Shown: positions 17,801 to 27,176, numbered from the stretch's first letter. The stretch is DNA of 64,000 nt from Egaibacter danicus (GCA_016707075.1 JADJII010000013.1:62001-126000); one strand, 5' to 3'. Program-made: numbers and translations. The notes: a model not told the origin generated them from the letters alone.

Positions 17801-17819
17801 AATGAAACAGTGTTCCATT
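17801..17819. promoter_or_regulatory. Candidate IclR-type operator
   Basis: AATGAAACAGTGTTCCATT is an inverted repeat with one mismatch per arm (AATGAAACA against AATGGAACA around a central G). It lies between the IclR gene and the CocE gene, eleven bases before the hydrolase ATG, where a local regulator would act. Confidence 0.5.
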
Positions 17820-17853
17820 TGTTGATACGATATTAGCACACCGAAAAAGTGAT

Positions 17854-18615
17854 TCAAGTCTGCTTGTTACGCCAGCCCAACTCTCCAGACAACTGGGAGG
17901 CCGCATCGCAGACAGCGCGAATCATGGTCGTCAAATCGTTGGGCGCACGGCTGACGGGTAATGACAGGCCGATGCTTGCCTGAGCAAGACCCGAGGGATC
18001 AAATACTGGCGCAGTGATCGCAAGCACATCCGCCGCCCCCTCTGAAACGGATTTTGCATAGCCTTGCTGGCGCACACGCTGCAACTCTTGCTTGAGCAGT
18101 TTTTTACTTGTAATTGTCTGTGGTGCGACTTTAACCAAATCGCCGGCCAGCAGCGCTTGCTCGATTTCCGGCGGGCCGAAAGCCGCAAGTACTTTGCCCG
18201 ACGCGCCTGCGTGCAGCGGTCTGCGGCGCCCAATCGTCGTTTGCACGCGAACATCGTGCGCACTGCGCGTTTGCAAGACATTTACGCTCTCCAGCCCATT
18301 ACGAATCAAGACCGAGGCCGTTTCATTGAACTGCGCGACCAGCGCGTCAAGATACTTTTGCGCAAGCTGCGTCAATCCCACCTGTTCTTGCGCGGCCAAG
18401 CCGAGAATAAGCGCCTGTGGCCCAAGCACGTAAGCCGCGGTGTCGGCAGTGCGCAACACAAAACCCGAGGCTTCAAACGTCGCCAGAAACCGGAATGTTC
18501 GCGCCTTGGTCAGGCCCACACGCCGTCCATATTCGCTTACGCCGAGCCCCGGATTGTTCGCCACAGCCAGCAAAACTTTCAGCGCATCTGTAACTGCATC
18601 GACGGTGTAATTCAT
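17854..18615 (-). CDS. IclR-family transcriptional regulator
   Basis: A 253-residue regulator: winged helix-turn-helix (GVSEYGRRVGLTKARTFRFLATFEASGFV) in the first 75 residues, then the IclR effector domain (RRPLHAGASGKVLAAFGP, DPSGLAQASIGLSLP). Start set at MNYTVDAV because typical members begin near here; an ATG further upstream exists. It is transcribed ahead of the hydrolase and Bug receptor genes and so probably controls uptake and hydrolysis of one compound, and perhaps itself. Confidence 0.9.
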   Translation of the reverse strand: MNYTVDAVTDALKVLLAVANNPGLGVSEYGRRVGLTKARTFRFLATFEASGFVLRTADTAAYVLGPQALILGLAAQEQVGLTQLAQKYLDALVAQFNETASVLIRNGLESVNVLQTRSAHDVRVQTTIGRRRPLHAGASGKVLAAFGPPEIEQALLAGDLVKVAPQTITSKKLLKQELQRVRQQGYAKSVSEGAADVLAITAPVFDPSGLAQASIGLSLPVSRAPNDLTTMIRAVCDAASQLSGELGWRNKQT

Positions 18616-18686
18616 GCCCGGTTTACTTCTTGTGTGAATAGGAAAAATTATAGAAAGGCAAGGCAAAAGCGGTTATGTTGGCTGCG

Positions 18687-19394
18687 CTATGGCGGCAAAC
18701 CGGCCACCAGCCGGTCAGCCCGCTCCCGGCTCTGCAACACAATATCGGCATTGAGTTGATCATTCACCGCAATGCGTGCCTCAGCCTCGACTTGGGTCAG
18801 GCCCCACGTAGCCCGATGGCGGGCGGTCAGGCGCTGCATGGCCACGTCCATCGGCACGTCCAGATACCAGCATTCGTCCAGCAGTCCGGCCAGATTCCAG
18901 CCGTCTGATCGATGCAGCAGGTACAGGCCTTCCAGCATCACCAGCCGGGTGGACGGTCCAATAGCCACGGCATCTTCCACCGGGTCGCCCACGCCATGCT
19001 CAAAACCCGGCCACATGACGGGTGGTTTGTCGGTTCCGGGTGATATCTCTCGCAACACCTTGAGCCGGGCGGCCAGTCCAGCCGCATCGAACGTCCACGG
19101 CGAACCACGCCGCCTCAAAGCCGCTGCCGGATCGGGAAATTGCGCCAGCGCCGCCCGCGTCAGGTGAAACCCGTCCATGCCCAGCGCCACCGCCGTGCCC
19201 GCGCCCGCCCTGGCATTCACTTCAACAGCCAGACGTGTAGCCGTCGTGCTTTTGCCCGAACCCGGCAACCCCACCAGACCCATGACGATTCGTTGGGAAG
19301 GGGTTTGCAGCAACTTCAGAAGGTGGCCAACCGGATCAGCCAGCAACGCAGGATTCGTCATCGGGCTCATGATCGGGTTCACTATCGGGCTCAC
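18687..19394 (-). CDS. Nucleoside/sugar kinase-like P-loop protein (uridine kinase superfamily)
   Basis: A 235-residue P-loop kinase: GLVGLPGSGKSTTATRLA (Walker A), then GMDGFHLTRAAL and RRRGSPWTFDA as in the uridine kinase/pantothenate kinase-like YggC and FrcK group. It phosphorylates a small molecule whose identity cannot be told. The start is GTG overlapping the stop of the methyltransferase gene; ATG at 19370 is possible. The N-terminal codons form a near-perfect 12-base tandem repeat (MSPIVNPIMSPMTNP), and length variants may exist between strains. Confidence 0.8.
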   Translation of the reverse strand: MSPIVNPIMSPMTNPALLADPVGHLLKLLQTPSQRIVMGLVGLPGSGKSTTATRLAVEVNARAGAGTAVALGMDGFHLTRAALAQFPDPAAALRRRGSPWTFDAAGLAARLKVLREISPGTDKPPVMWPGFEHGVGDPVEDAVAIGPSTRLVMLEGLYLLHRSDGWNLAGLLDECWYLDVPMDVAMQRLTARHRATWGLTQVEAEARIAVNDQLNADIVLQSRERADRLVAGLPP

Positions 19395-20020
19395 TGTTTG
19401 CGAAACATGAATGACACCAGCCGGGGCTGCTTTTGCCGGTCATCGTCCGCATGCCACCACTCCCGCAGTTGCTCGAGCGCAAACCCGTTCTCCTCAGCGG
19501 CCTGCGTGAAATCGGTCAAATGATGCCAATGAACCGGGATCAGCGTGATGCCTTGGGCGTGTTCAAACCGGGCCTGCGAGCCCATGTACTGCTTGGCCGG
19601 ATGCAGTTCGCAGACGAAGAAGCGGCCACCGGTCTTGAGGGCTCGCACGGCCTGGGCAAACACAAAATGCAGGTCTTCAATGTGCTCCAGCACCAGGTTG
19701 CAGGCGATCAGATCAAACATCCCATCTTCAACCGGCCACGGTTTGGTCAAATCAGCCAGCGCAAAACGCACATGGCTGGCGGTCACCTTCTCCCGCGCCT
19801 TGGCCAGCATGCCTTCGGAAAAATCAAGTGCCAGTACGGCTTTGCCCACATCGGCCAGCAGCGCAGTGTTTTTGCCGGTGCCGCAACCCATTTCCAGAAT
19901 GGATGCGCAGTGCAGGCCCTGAAAGGTCTGCTGCATCACCGTGTGGTCCAGGTCACGTGTCACGTTACGGTCTGCGTCGTAGGCGGCGGACCACTGGTTG
20001 TAGGCGGTTTGAACGTTCAT
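19391..20020 (-). CDS. Class I SAM-dependent methyltransferase
   Basis: A 209-residue methyltransferase with the SAM-binding motif EMGCGTGKNTALLA, the acidic loop VLALDFSEGML and the motif DLIACNLVLEHIEDL. It resembles the UbiE/Methyltransferase type 11 group acting on small molecules. ATG at 20020 overlaps the patatin stop by four bases; a longer upstream frame is rejected because it would lie in the patatin gene. The four-base overlaps tie patatin, methyltransferase and kinase into one transcription unit. Confidence 0.85.
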   Translation of the reverse strand: MNVQTAYNQWSAAYDADRNVTRDLDHTVMQQTFQGLHCASILEMGCGTGKNTALLADVGKAVLALDFSEGMLAKAREKVTASHVRFALADLTKPWPVEDGMFDLIACNLVLEHIEDLHFVFAQAVRALKTGGRFFVCELHPAKQYMGSQARFEHAQGITLIPVHWHHLTDFTQAAEENGFALEQLREWWHADDDRQKQPRLVSFMFRKQ

Positions 20021-21096
20021 AACGGCAGTACTTTCTCTACGGTGGGCCGCTCCAGCCACGCCTGAAACTCATCGGCCAGTTGTGCGCTGGCGGCAACAGC
20101 GCCATTCCAGGCCTTCATGCGGCCTGCCAGATCTTGCCCATAGTGCGTGAAGTCGTTGCGGTCGGGCAGTTTGCCATTGGGCAGGGTTTTGACCCATTCC
20201 GGGTTGGGTGCCAGCAGCACCATGGTGTCCAGATGGTGGGTGGCACCGTGGCGCCACTTCAGGCTCTTGTCCAGCCAGCCGGGCACCACGCTTTTCTGGA
20301 AATGCGGGTACAGCACCAAACCGGCCGCCGAAGCCTGCGCCGCGTAGTTCAGGTGCAGGTGGTAATCGGTAATGCCACCATCCCAATACGCCCCACGCGG
20401 CGCGCCGGGGATGTCATGCACGGCCTTGAGCACAAACGGGATGGAGCAGCTGGCCTGCAGCGCTGGATTGAAATTGGCCAGGCTCAACGGCACACGTCGC
20501 GTGCGGTAGTCGCTGGTGGAAAACGGCAGCGCGGCGCCGGGTGTCGAAAACACCACCCGTTCCAGCCACGCCCCCATCGCCTTGCGGTGCACGGTGTTGG
20601 TCAGAAAAGCCCCCAGATAACCCAGCGGTGTGCCCAGTTTGTGTTCGCGCTGCAGCAGGTGGCGGCCCCGCGCCGTGACGATGTGCAGCCGGTAGCGCGG
20701 ATGTTCCAGCACCTCATTCACCCGCCCGCCGTAGAAGTCCTGCAGGTTGCTACCGAACAACTCACTTACCTGTTCAGCGGACGGCCGCTTCTGGCCCGGT
20801 GGCAGTTCGTAATGTTGCTTGATGTAGTCACGCTCCAGCCGCTCAAAGGCCGCCACAGGCTGGTTCAGGCAGGCGGTGGCCATGCGCCAGGCGCCGATGG
20901 ACGCGCCCACCAGATGCACGTCATGCGTGCTGGCGCCCAGCCAGGGCCCGAAAATGAACCGGTCCAGCGGACCCAGAATGAGCCCTTTAGGTCCGCCAGC
21001 CGCCCCAGGAACAGTACCGACGTCAGCGGCTTGCAGGCCCTGCCGTTCGATGTACTGTCTGGCTTTGGGGCCGGCATAAATTTGTAACGCGTGCAT
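20017..21096 (-). CDS. Patatin-like phospholipase
   Basis: A 359-residue patatin-fold protein. It has the glycine-rich oxyanion segment VPGAAGGPKGLILG, the nucleophile elbow GASIGAWRM and the catalytic aspartate in YWDGGITDYHL (DG dyad). It likely hydrolyses membrane phospholipids or acyl chains; no signal peptide is evident. First gene of a unit with the methyltransferase and kinase, divergent from the diguanylate cyclase across about 80 bases. Confidence 0.85.
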   Translation of the reverse strand: MHALQIYAGPKARQYIERQGLQAADVGTVPGAAGGPKGLILGPLDRFIFGPWLGASTHDVHLVGASIGAWRMATACLNQPVAAFERLERDYIKQHYELPPGQKRPSAEQVSELFGSNLQDFYGGRVNEVLEHPRYRLHIVTARGRHLLQREHKLGTPLGYLGAFLTNTVHRKAMGAWLERVVFSTPGAALPFSTSDYRTRRVPLSLANFNPALQASCSIPFVLKAVHDIPGAPRGAYWDGGITDYHLHLNYAAQASAAGLVLYPHFQKSVVPGWLDKSLKWRHGATHHLDTMVLLAPNPEWVKTLPNGKLPDRNDFTHYGQDLAGRMKAWNGAVAASAQLADEFQAWLERPTVEKVLPL

Positions 21097-21175
21097 CGTG
21101 AAATTGTTTAGGGGATACCATCAGTCTATCGGTTCTGCCTCAAGGACAGGTCGCGAAGTCCGATAATGAAAGAAG

Positions 21176-22288
21176 ATGTTCAAGCTGCCCGAAATTTTGA
21201 TCCACGTACTGGTGGGCCCACCCGGCAAACAACGGGTGCGGGTGTCCCAGACGCTACCGGTGCTGTTCATCTTTGTGCTGTTTGCTTTTGTGCAGCATGT
21301 CGAAGTGCTGTTTGGGTTGATCGACGCGGCGGCGTCCATGCCGCTCACCCTGTTCAACCTGAGTGGGGCGACGCTGTTCTATTTGGTCATTCGCAGTGGC
21401 CTGAATGAAAAATTGCCGCTCGAGCCCTCGCTGACCGTGCCCCAGATGGTCTTTTGTCTTGCCGCGCTGACCTGGTCCTATGCCATCACCGGGCCGGCCC
21501 GCGGTGCAGTCATGTCCATCATGATGCTGGTGCTGGCCTATGGCATGTTTGCCCTGCGGCCATCGGATGCACGGCGGGTGGCGCTGCTGGGCTTTGGCAT
21601 GCTGAGTTTCGTGATGGTTTACAAGGCGCTGCTGGCCGACCAGCGCTACGACCCCCATGTGGAATTGGTGCATTTCGCTTTTGCGGCCATCGTGACCGGG
21701 GGTGTCGCGATGCTCGCCGACCGGTTCGGGCAGGTGCGTCGGCACCTGAGCGAGCAAAAAGCCGAGCTGGCCAGTGCCCTGGATCGCATTCAGGCCCTGG
21801 CCACGCGCGACGTGTTGACCGGCTTGCTGAACCGCCGGGCCATGCTGGAGCAGCTGGAGCGGCAGTCCAGCGAACAGGAGCGGCGCGGCGTTCCCATGTG
21901 TCTGGCCGTGTTTGATCTGGACCACTTCAAGCGCGTCAACGACGAGCTCGGCCATGCCATGGGCGACCGGGTGCTGCAAACCTTCGCGAGGGTTGCCCGG
22001 GATGAAGTGCGGGGCGGCGATGTGCTGGCCCGCTGGGGCGGTGAAGAGTTCCTGCTGATGATGCCCGATACCGGGGCCAGCGTGGCCTGGCACTGTGTGG
22101 AGCGCATCCACCGGGCGATGCACTCCACAATCTTTGATCAGGCGCCTGACGATTTTGTGGTGACTTTCTCGGCCGGACTGGCCATTTGCCAGACGGCAGA
22201 TGATGTTGAAGCCGCCATTGACCGGGCCGATCAGGCCATGTACCGGGCCAAGGCCGCCGGCCGCAACCGCACCGAGCTGGCAAGTTAA
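21176..22288 (+). CDS. Membrane diguanylate cyclase (GGDEF)
   Basis: A 370-residue protein with about six transmembrane segments in residues 15-185, then a coiled-coil-like linker (HLSEQKAELASALDRIQALA) and a GGDEF domain. The active site is GGEEF, preceded exactly five residues earlier by RGGD, the inhibitory I-site, so product feedback is expected. It makes cyclic-di-GMP from two GTP. The sensor input is unknown. Its stop codon overlaps the stop of the convergent HDOD gene, leaving no room for a separate terminator. Confidence 0.92.
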   Translation: MFKLPEILIHVLVGPPGKQRVRVSQTLPVLFIFVLFAFVQHVEVLFGLIDAAASMPLTLFNLSGATLFYLVIRSGLNEKLPLEPSLTVPQMVFCLAALTWSYAITGPARGAVMSIMMLVLAYGMFALRPSDARRVALLGFGMLSFVMVYKALLADQRYDPHVELVHFAFAAIVTGGVAMLADRFGQVRRHLSEQKAELASALDRIQALATRDVLTGLLNRRAMLEQLERQSSEQERRGVPMCLAVFDLDHFKRVNDELGHAMGDRVLQTFARVARDEVRGGDVLARWGGEEFLLMMPDTGASVAWHCVERIHRAMHSTIFDQAPDDFVVTFSAGLAICQTADDVEAAIDRADQAMYRAKAAGRNRTELAS

Positions 22289-23112
22289 ACGAGCAACGCC
22301 CTGCCCGGCGTTTGCACGGACCAGTCAATGGGGTCCTGCTGCAGCACCATGTCGATATCCAGCCCCAGCACCACGCCCACAGGCCCGGGGAAACTGACGG
22401 CCAGTTGTCTGGAACTCATGCGTGCCTCCTTGGCACGGACACGCCAGGCCGCCAGATGAATCACACCGGCCAGCGGCTCATATACATTGTTGTCAAACGG
22501 GGCGTACTGGTGTTCCAGCGCATCCACCATGGCCTGCGGGAAATGCCATTTGCGCGCCAGACCGGCACCCACCTGGGCGTAGCAGTAGCCCAGAAGGCGT
22601 CGCTCGGCCCTGGCGCGTTTCAGGCTCAGCGGGTCACAGTCCTTGTCCAGCAGCGCGGCTTTTTCCGGGAGGCCCAGGTGAATGGCCAGTTCGCCGATGC
22701 CGTGGATCAGACCGCAGGTAAAGGCGGCGGCCTGATTTTGCCGCACCACACCTGCCAGTGAGCGGGCGAGCTTGGCCACGTTCAGGCTGTAGTCCCAGAA
22801 CTGATGCAGCTGCATGCCCGGGACGGTCTTGATGGAACTGGACGAGGCGGCGTCCTGTGCCATGGCGCGAACGTGCTGCAGTTTGAGCAACGCCAGCGCT
22901 TCAGACACACTGTTCACCTTGCCCGACATCTTGAAATAGCCCGAGTTGGCCAGCTGCAGCACCCGCACGGTCAGTGCGGGGTCGGTGCTGATGACCTGGT
23001 TCACCTTTTTCAGGTCAGGTTTGTCCAGCTTGAGCTCACTGAGCAGCACTGCCGCCACTTTGGGAATGCTCGGCAGAGCAATCTGCTGGGCCAGCAATGC
23101 GTTCAAGTCCAT
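22285..23112 (-). CDS. HDOD-domain protein
   Basis: A 275-residue single HDOD domain (residues about 15-210): LPSIPKVAAVLLSELKL, DPALTVRVLQLANSGYF and CGLIHGIGELAIHLGLPEKA. HDOD proteins are HD-like but lack the catalytic metal residues, and take part in signalling. The gene is convergent with the diguanylate cyclase, and the two are plausible partners in second-messenger control. No further domain is attached. Confidence 0.85.
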   Translation of the reverse strand: MDLNALLAQQIALPSIPKVAAVLLSELKLDKPDLKKVNQVISTDPALTVRVLQLANSGYFKMSGKVNSVSEALALLKLQHVRAMAQDAASSSSIKTVPGMQLHQFWDYSLNVAKLARSLAGVVRQNQAAAFTCGLIHGIGELAIHLGLPEKAALLDKDCDPLSLKRARAERRLLGYCYAQVGAGLARKWHFPQAMVDALEHQYAPFDNNVYEPLAGVIHLAAWRVRAKEARMSSRQLAVSFPGPVGVVLGLDIDMVLQQDPIDWSVQTPGRALLV

Positions 23113-23208
23113 GAATCAACGTCCCGTCTAGGTTATGTTCCTGCCTGACGTTTACATCGACTCAACGGGGCCGGACTTTAGCCTGCCCCGGTGAAACCGC
23201 CCAACCGG

Positions 23209-25604
23209 CTAGCGTTTCAGCTTGGCAAACGCCGACGCCATGGCCGATGAGCCCATCGACCCACCGTCATTGCCGGGCCGCCCGCGCTGCCCTTGCGGTG
23301 CGGCCTGGTAGCGGTTGTCCCCCGCCGACCGGTCCCCGCCGTCCCGTCGTGCGGGTGCTGCGCCCAGTTTCATCGTCAGCGCAATGCGCTTGCGGCTCAC
23401 GTCCACCTCCACCACCTGCACCTTCACGATGTCGCCGGTTTTCACCACCTCCCGTGCGTCGGTGACGAACTTGTGGCTGAGCTGGCTGACGTGAACCAGC
23501 CCGTCCTGGTGCACGCCCAGGTCGATGAACGCGCCAAACGCCGCCACGTTGCTGACCGTGCCCTCCAGCACCATGCCTTCCTTCAGGTCCTTGATGTCCT
23601 CCACGCCGTCGTTGAAACGGGCCACCTTGAAGTCCGGGCGCGGGTCGCGGCCCGGCTTTTCCAGCTCGGTGATGATGTCCTTGACGGTGATGACGCCGAA
23701 CTTCTCATTGGCAAACAGCTCGGGTTTCAGGGTTTTGAGCATGTCGGCCCGGCCCATGATCTCGCCCACAGGCGTGCGGGTGTGGCCGATGATGTTTTCC
23801 ACCACCGAGTAGGTTTCGGGGTGCACACCGGTCATGTCCAACGGGTTGTCCCCACCGCGAATGCGCAGGAATCCGGCACTTTGCTCAAAGGTTTTGGCGC
23901 CCAGCCCGGTGACCTGCATCAGCTGCTGGCGGTCCTTGAAGGCACCATTGGCTTCGCGCCATCGCACCACGGCCTTGGCCACGCTGCCGCTCAGTCCCGA
24001 CACGCGGCTGAGCAGCGGCACACTGGCGGTGTTCAGGTCCACACCGACCGAGTTCACGCAGTCTTCCACTACGGTTTCCAGGCTGCGGGCCAGCTCGCTC
24101 TGGTTCACGTCATGCTGGTACTGGCCCACGCCGATCGATTTGGGATCGATCTTCACTAGCTCGGCCAATGGGTCTTGCAGGCGCCGCGCGATACTGGCCG
24201 CACCCCGCAGGCTCACGTCCACATCGGGCATCTCTTGAGACGCGAATTCGCTGGCGCTGTACACGGACGCACCGGCTTCGCTGACGACGACTTTTCAACC
24301 GCCCTCTCGGACACCTTCGCCAAAAGTTTGATCAAATCTGAAGCCAGCTTGTCGGTCTCGCGGCTGGCCGTGCCATTGCCGATGGCGATCAGGTTCACGC
24401 CATGCTTCTCGCACAGCTTGCCCAAAGTGTGCAGGGAGCCTTCCCAATCCTTGCGCGGCTCATGCGGGAAAACTGTAGCGGTTTCCACCAGCTTACCGGT
24501 GGCATCGACCACGGCCACTTTCACACCGGTGCGAATGCCGGGGTCCAGCCCCATCGTCACACGCGGTCCAGCCGGCGCGGCCAGCAGCAGGTCGCGCAGG
24601 TTGTCGGCAAACACCTTGATTGCCACCTTTTCGGCATCTTCGCGCAGCCGCGTAAACAGGTCGCGCTCGGTTGACAGGCTGAGCTTCACGCGCCAGGTCC
24701 AGGCAACGCATTTTCTGATCAAATCGTCGCTGGCGCGACCCAGATGGCTCCAGCCCAGACGCAGGGCGATGCGGGCTTCGGCCAGCGAAACCACTGGGCC
24801 TTTGACCGGCGAATTGGTTGCGGTTTCCGGCTCCGGCAACACCAGCTTGGCATCCAGAATCTCCAGCCCCCGCCCACGAAACACCGCCAGCGCGCGGTGC
24901 GACGGCACGCGGCCAATCGGCTCGTCGTATTCAAAATAGTCGCGAAACTTGGCCACATCGGGGTGGTTTTCGTCCTTGCCCGCCATCAGTTTGGATTGCA
25001 GCAGCCCCTCGGTCCACAGCCATTCGCGCAGACGCTGCACCAGGCCTGCGTCTTCTGCCCAGCGCTCGCTCAGCAGGTCGCGCACGCCGTCCAGCACCGC
25101 GGCCACGGTGGAAAAATCGGGGTGTTTGCCATCATCGTTGTTCTGGCCCTCCACCACCGGTTTGAGCGGAATCACAAAGGCCTGCGCCTCGTCAGCCGGG
25201 TTCAGCGCGGGGTTGGCAAACAGCCTGTCGGCCAGCGGCTCCAGCCCGGCCTCGCGCGCCAGCTGGCCCTTGGTGCGGCGCTTCAGCTTGAACGGCAGAT
25301 ACAGGTCTTCCAGCTCCTGTTTGGTGGCGGTGGCGGCAATCGCGGCGCGCAGCGCGTCGGTCAGCTTGCCCTGCTCGTCGATGGCTTTGATGACGGTGAT
25401 GCGCCGCTCGGCCAGCTCACGCAGGTAGCCCAGGCGCAGCTCCACCTCGCGCAGCTGGATGTCGTCCAGCCCGCCCGTGGCCTCTTTGCGGTAGCGCGCG
25501 ATGAACGGCACCGTGGCGCCCCCGTCGAGCAATTCCACCGCCGTTTTGATTTGGTCCTCCCGAACCCTGATTTCTGCTGCCAATTGGCGAATGATGCTTT
25601 GCAT
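23209..25604 (-). CDS. tex: Transcription accessory protein Tex, frameshifted near codon 438
   Basis: Together the two frames give a full Tex of about 798 residues: Tex N-terminal domain, YqgF-like ribonuclease-H fold (GLDPGIRTGVKVAVVDATGKL split by its motif), helix-hairpin-helix (VSGLSGSVAKAVVRWREANG) and a C-terminal S1 RNA-binding domain (GMVLEGTVSNVAAFGAFIDLGVHQDG in part). The upstream frame reads ...ERAVEK and then nonsense; the downstream frame resumes at VVSEAG/YSASEFAS. The break is in GAAAAG at about 24291-24297 on the minus strand, where GAA AAA GTC is expected; one A is missing. It could be a real mutation or a homopolymer error. Start MQSIIRQLAAEIRV at 25604. Confidence 0.85.
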
Positions 25605-25716
25605 TGGTTTTGCACCAGAGTGGTGCGAACTTTCATGGATATTGTTGGAATGCGAGCGGGCGAGTTTGCCACAGGGAATGGGCTTAGCCGGGGCGGTTGC
25701 CAATTGATACGTACCC

Positions 25717-25816
25717 GGGGTTGGCCAAATACTTTTCGCTCAAAGACTTGCTATTGATACAGGAGCTACTCGCGCATAGCTGGCGAGGGCTAGAGGCTAA
25801 TTTTTTTTGGTAAAAA
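25717..25816 (+). repeat. Extended ~100-bp repeat, left-most island copy
   Basis: A core ~65-bp repeat (CTATTGATACAGGAGCTACT at 25751, CGCGCATAGC, GGGCTAGAGGC, poly-T and TAAAAA) preceded by GGGGTTGG and TTTTCGCTCAAAGACTTG. The extension is shared with the copies at 26750 and 29189. It sits between tex and the toxin-antitoxin cassettes. Confidence 0.75.
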
Positions 25817-25841
25817 GACTACTTTTCGTTGATATTTTTAC

Positions 25842-26108
25842 TCAAGCGTTGAGTGCTTCTAAAACTGCAACTGAGAGCTCCTCATCGTATAACTCGGTGC
25901 CGTCAGTGAATCCAGACTCAATTCGTTGCCGCGCTTCAGGGAGAAGCAGAACTAGGGCAATTCGCTGCCGTATGAATGTAGCAAGCGCGTAGTTGGATAT
26001 TTCGGCCACTGGCACCGACCAATTGCTCCGGCATCGCTCGATAAGGCTTGATTCGAAGTCTGGATCAGCCCATGGCCCTTCGACATCCGCAACGCACTGA
26101 CTGGTCAT
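25842..26108 (-). CDS. Unrecognised 88-residue protein downstream of YefM-YoeB
   Basis: A small acidic protein (MTSQCVADVEGPWADPDF... ending DEELSVAVLEALNA) with a central hydrophobic helix (NYALATFIRQRIALVLLLPEA). I do not recognise the family. It lies 48 bases after yoeB on the same strand and in a cassette bounded by two repeats, so it may be co-transcribed with the toxin-antitoxin pair. A third component or an immunity-like protein are possibilities, but only inference. Confidence 0.6.
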   Translation of the reverse strand: MTSQCVADVEGPWADPDFESSLIERCRSNWSVPVAEISNYALATFIRQRIALVLLLPEARQRIESGFTDGTELYDEELSVAVLEALNA

Positions 26109-26156
26109 TCTTGACTCCCGGGCGCTTCAGCGAAGGGAACGGGTTGGACAGCCCCT

Positions 26157-26423
26157 TCACTCATAGTGCGTCCACATACGCAAGACACGAACGGTCTTCT
26201 CTTGGGTGAAAATCTCGTACACCATCCGGTGCTGAATATTGATGCGGCGCGAGTAAGCGCCGGTGAGGTCTCCGACCAACTTCTCGTAGGGAGGCGGGTT
26301 TTGAAGTGGGTTGGTGGCAAGAACCGCAAGTAGTTCTTGCGCCTTAGGCTTCAGCCCGCTGGCTGCCAACTTCTTTGCATCTTTGAGTGCCTGCCTGGCA
26401 AATACGACCTCCCAACTCACCAC
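26157..26423 (-). CDS. yoeB: Txe/YoeB-family ribosome-dependent mRNA-cleaving toxin
   Basis: An 88-residue toxin of the RelE fold. The Txe/YoeB signature is clear: YSRRINIQHRMVYEIF and the C-terminal RMWTHYE, containing the catalytic histidine and aromatic residue. It cleaves mRNA at the ribosome A site when free of its antitoxin. The start overlaps the antitoxin stop by seven bases, in the usual order antitoxin-toxin. Length is normal, so it should be active. Confidence 0.93.
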   Translation of the reverse strand: MVSWEVVFARQALKDAKKLAASGLKPKAQELLAVLATNPLQNPPPYEKLVGDLTGAYSRRINIQHRMVYEIFTQEKTVRVLRMWTHYE

Positions 26424-26659
26424 TTGAGTGCCTTCGCACTTTTTGCCAACGGTTCCGCCATGCCTGCCTTGATGGATTCGCGCATACCTGGCACTGCGAG
26501 CAGGTACAAAGTCTCTTGAATTGCATTCCAGTCTTCAGCCGACAGCAAAACAGCACTTGAGCGCTTTCCAGAAATGATGATCGGTTCATGAGACGCTGTC
26601 GTCTCGTCAATGATCCGGTATAGATTCGCGCGAGCCTCGCTGGCGGTAAGTGCATGCAT
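26417..26659 (-). CDS. yefM: YefM/Phd-family antitoxin
   Basis: An 80-residue antitoxin: the N-terminal Phd/YefM DNA-binding part (MHALTASEARANLYRIIDE) and PIIISGKRSSAVLLSAEDW, then a C-terminal toxin-binding tail. It neutralises the YoeB encoded downstream and represses the operon. ATG at 26659 (MHALT) is preferred over an upstream ATG at 26674. A palindromic operator candidate lies 30 bases upstream. Confidence 0.92.
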   Translation of the reverse strand: MHALTASEARANLYRIIDETTASHEPIIISGKRSSAVLLSAEDWNAIQETLYLLAVPGMRESIKAGMAEPLAKSAKALKW

Positions 26660-26688
26660 TTTGTTTCCCCTCACAGATGCATTGAATG

Positions 26689-26704
26689 GTACGTAATATC
26701 GTAC
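26689..26704. promoter_or_regulatory. Candidate YefM operator
   Basis: GTACG-TAATAT-CGTAC is a perfect inverted repeat, 30 bases upstream of the yefM start. Related YefM proteins bind short palindromes containing TGTACA-like cores; this fits autoregulation of the operon. Confidence 0.6.
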
Positions 26705-26749
26705 GCATTGTCAACGACTCCGTGCGAGCACGCGCCTGCGGACGGGGTT

Positions 26750-26854
26750 TGACTGGGGGTTGGGGATATGCCTTTCGTTCAATGATTTGCTATTGATATA
26801 GGAGCTACTCGCGCATATCTGGCAGGGTCTGGAAGCACATTTTCCTGGTAAAAC
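26750..26854 (+). repeat. Extended ~100-bp repeat, middle island copy
   Basis: It begins GACTGGGGGTTGGGGATA, continues CCTTTCGTTCAATGATTTGC and then the core repeat CTATTGATATAGGAGCTACT, CGCGCATATCTGGC and TTTTCCTGGTAAAAC. It is almost identical over its first 60 bases to the copy at 29189. Confidence 0.8.
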
Positions 26855-26950
26855 GGCCTCTTTTCATTACGCCACCTGCTATATGCACAGCGCAGCCGTT
26901 CAGGTCTCCGGCCAGCTGTTACCCAACCCTGAAATTCGACAGCAACTCAA

Positions 26951-26994
26951 GCAACCTGTGCATGAAACCGAACGCCCAACGCCTTTGCCACCTT
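26951..26994 (-). pseudogene. 3' end of a HigA-type antitoxin gene
   Basis: These bases match, with one change, the 3' end of the intact antitoxin gene at 28403-28732 and would encode VAKALGVRFHAQVA and a stop on the minus strand. Nothing else of that gene is present. The fragment is joined directly to the plus-strand fragment at 26995. Confidence 0.6.
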
Positions 26995-27176
26995 CAATAT
27001 GGGCTACAAAATACGCAAGGCTGGGCCTGGTGGCCGCCCAGGCCGGCATCAGCCGGGAGGCGCTTTACCGCTTGCTGTCCCCCAAGGGCAACCCGACGTT
27101 GAAGACGCTGCTGGCGGTTTTGAAGACGGTTGGGATGCGGCTGTCAGTTGAGCCGGAACATCACGCGCACGCGTAG
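26995..27176 (+). pseudogene. Decayed toxin-antitoxin remnant, copy A
   Basis: It starts ATGGGCTACAAAATACGCAA, readable as the first codons of a toxin (MGYKIRK), then drops into the C-terminal half of a HigA-like antitoxin: AAQAGISREALYRLLSPKGN, then PTLKTLLAVLKTVGMRLSVE. The middle of the operon (most of the toxin and the first half of the antitoxin) is missing. A second remnant of the same operon lies at 28911 with a different deletion. An upstream frame start at 26883 makes a chimeric open frame that is unlikely to be a real gene. Confidence 0.65.

Noticed and set aside
19350..19394. 12-base tandem repeat at the start of the kinase gene as a phase-variation switch
   Set aside because: Only three units, each a whole number of codons, so changes would not alter the frame.
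26883..27176. One 97-residue gene across 26883-27176
   Set aside because: The frame joins the antisense of an antitoxin tail to a toxin start and an antitoxin end; it is a chimera of fragments.
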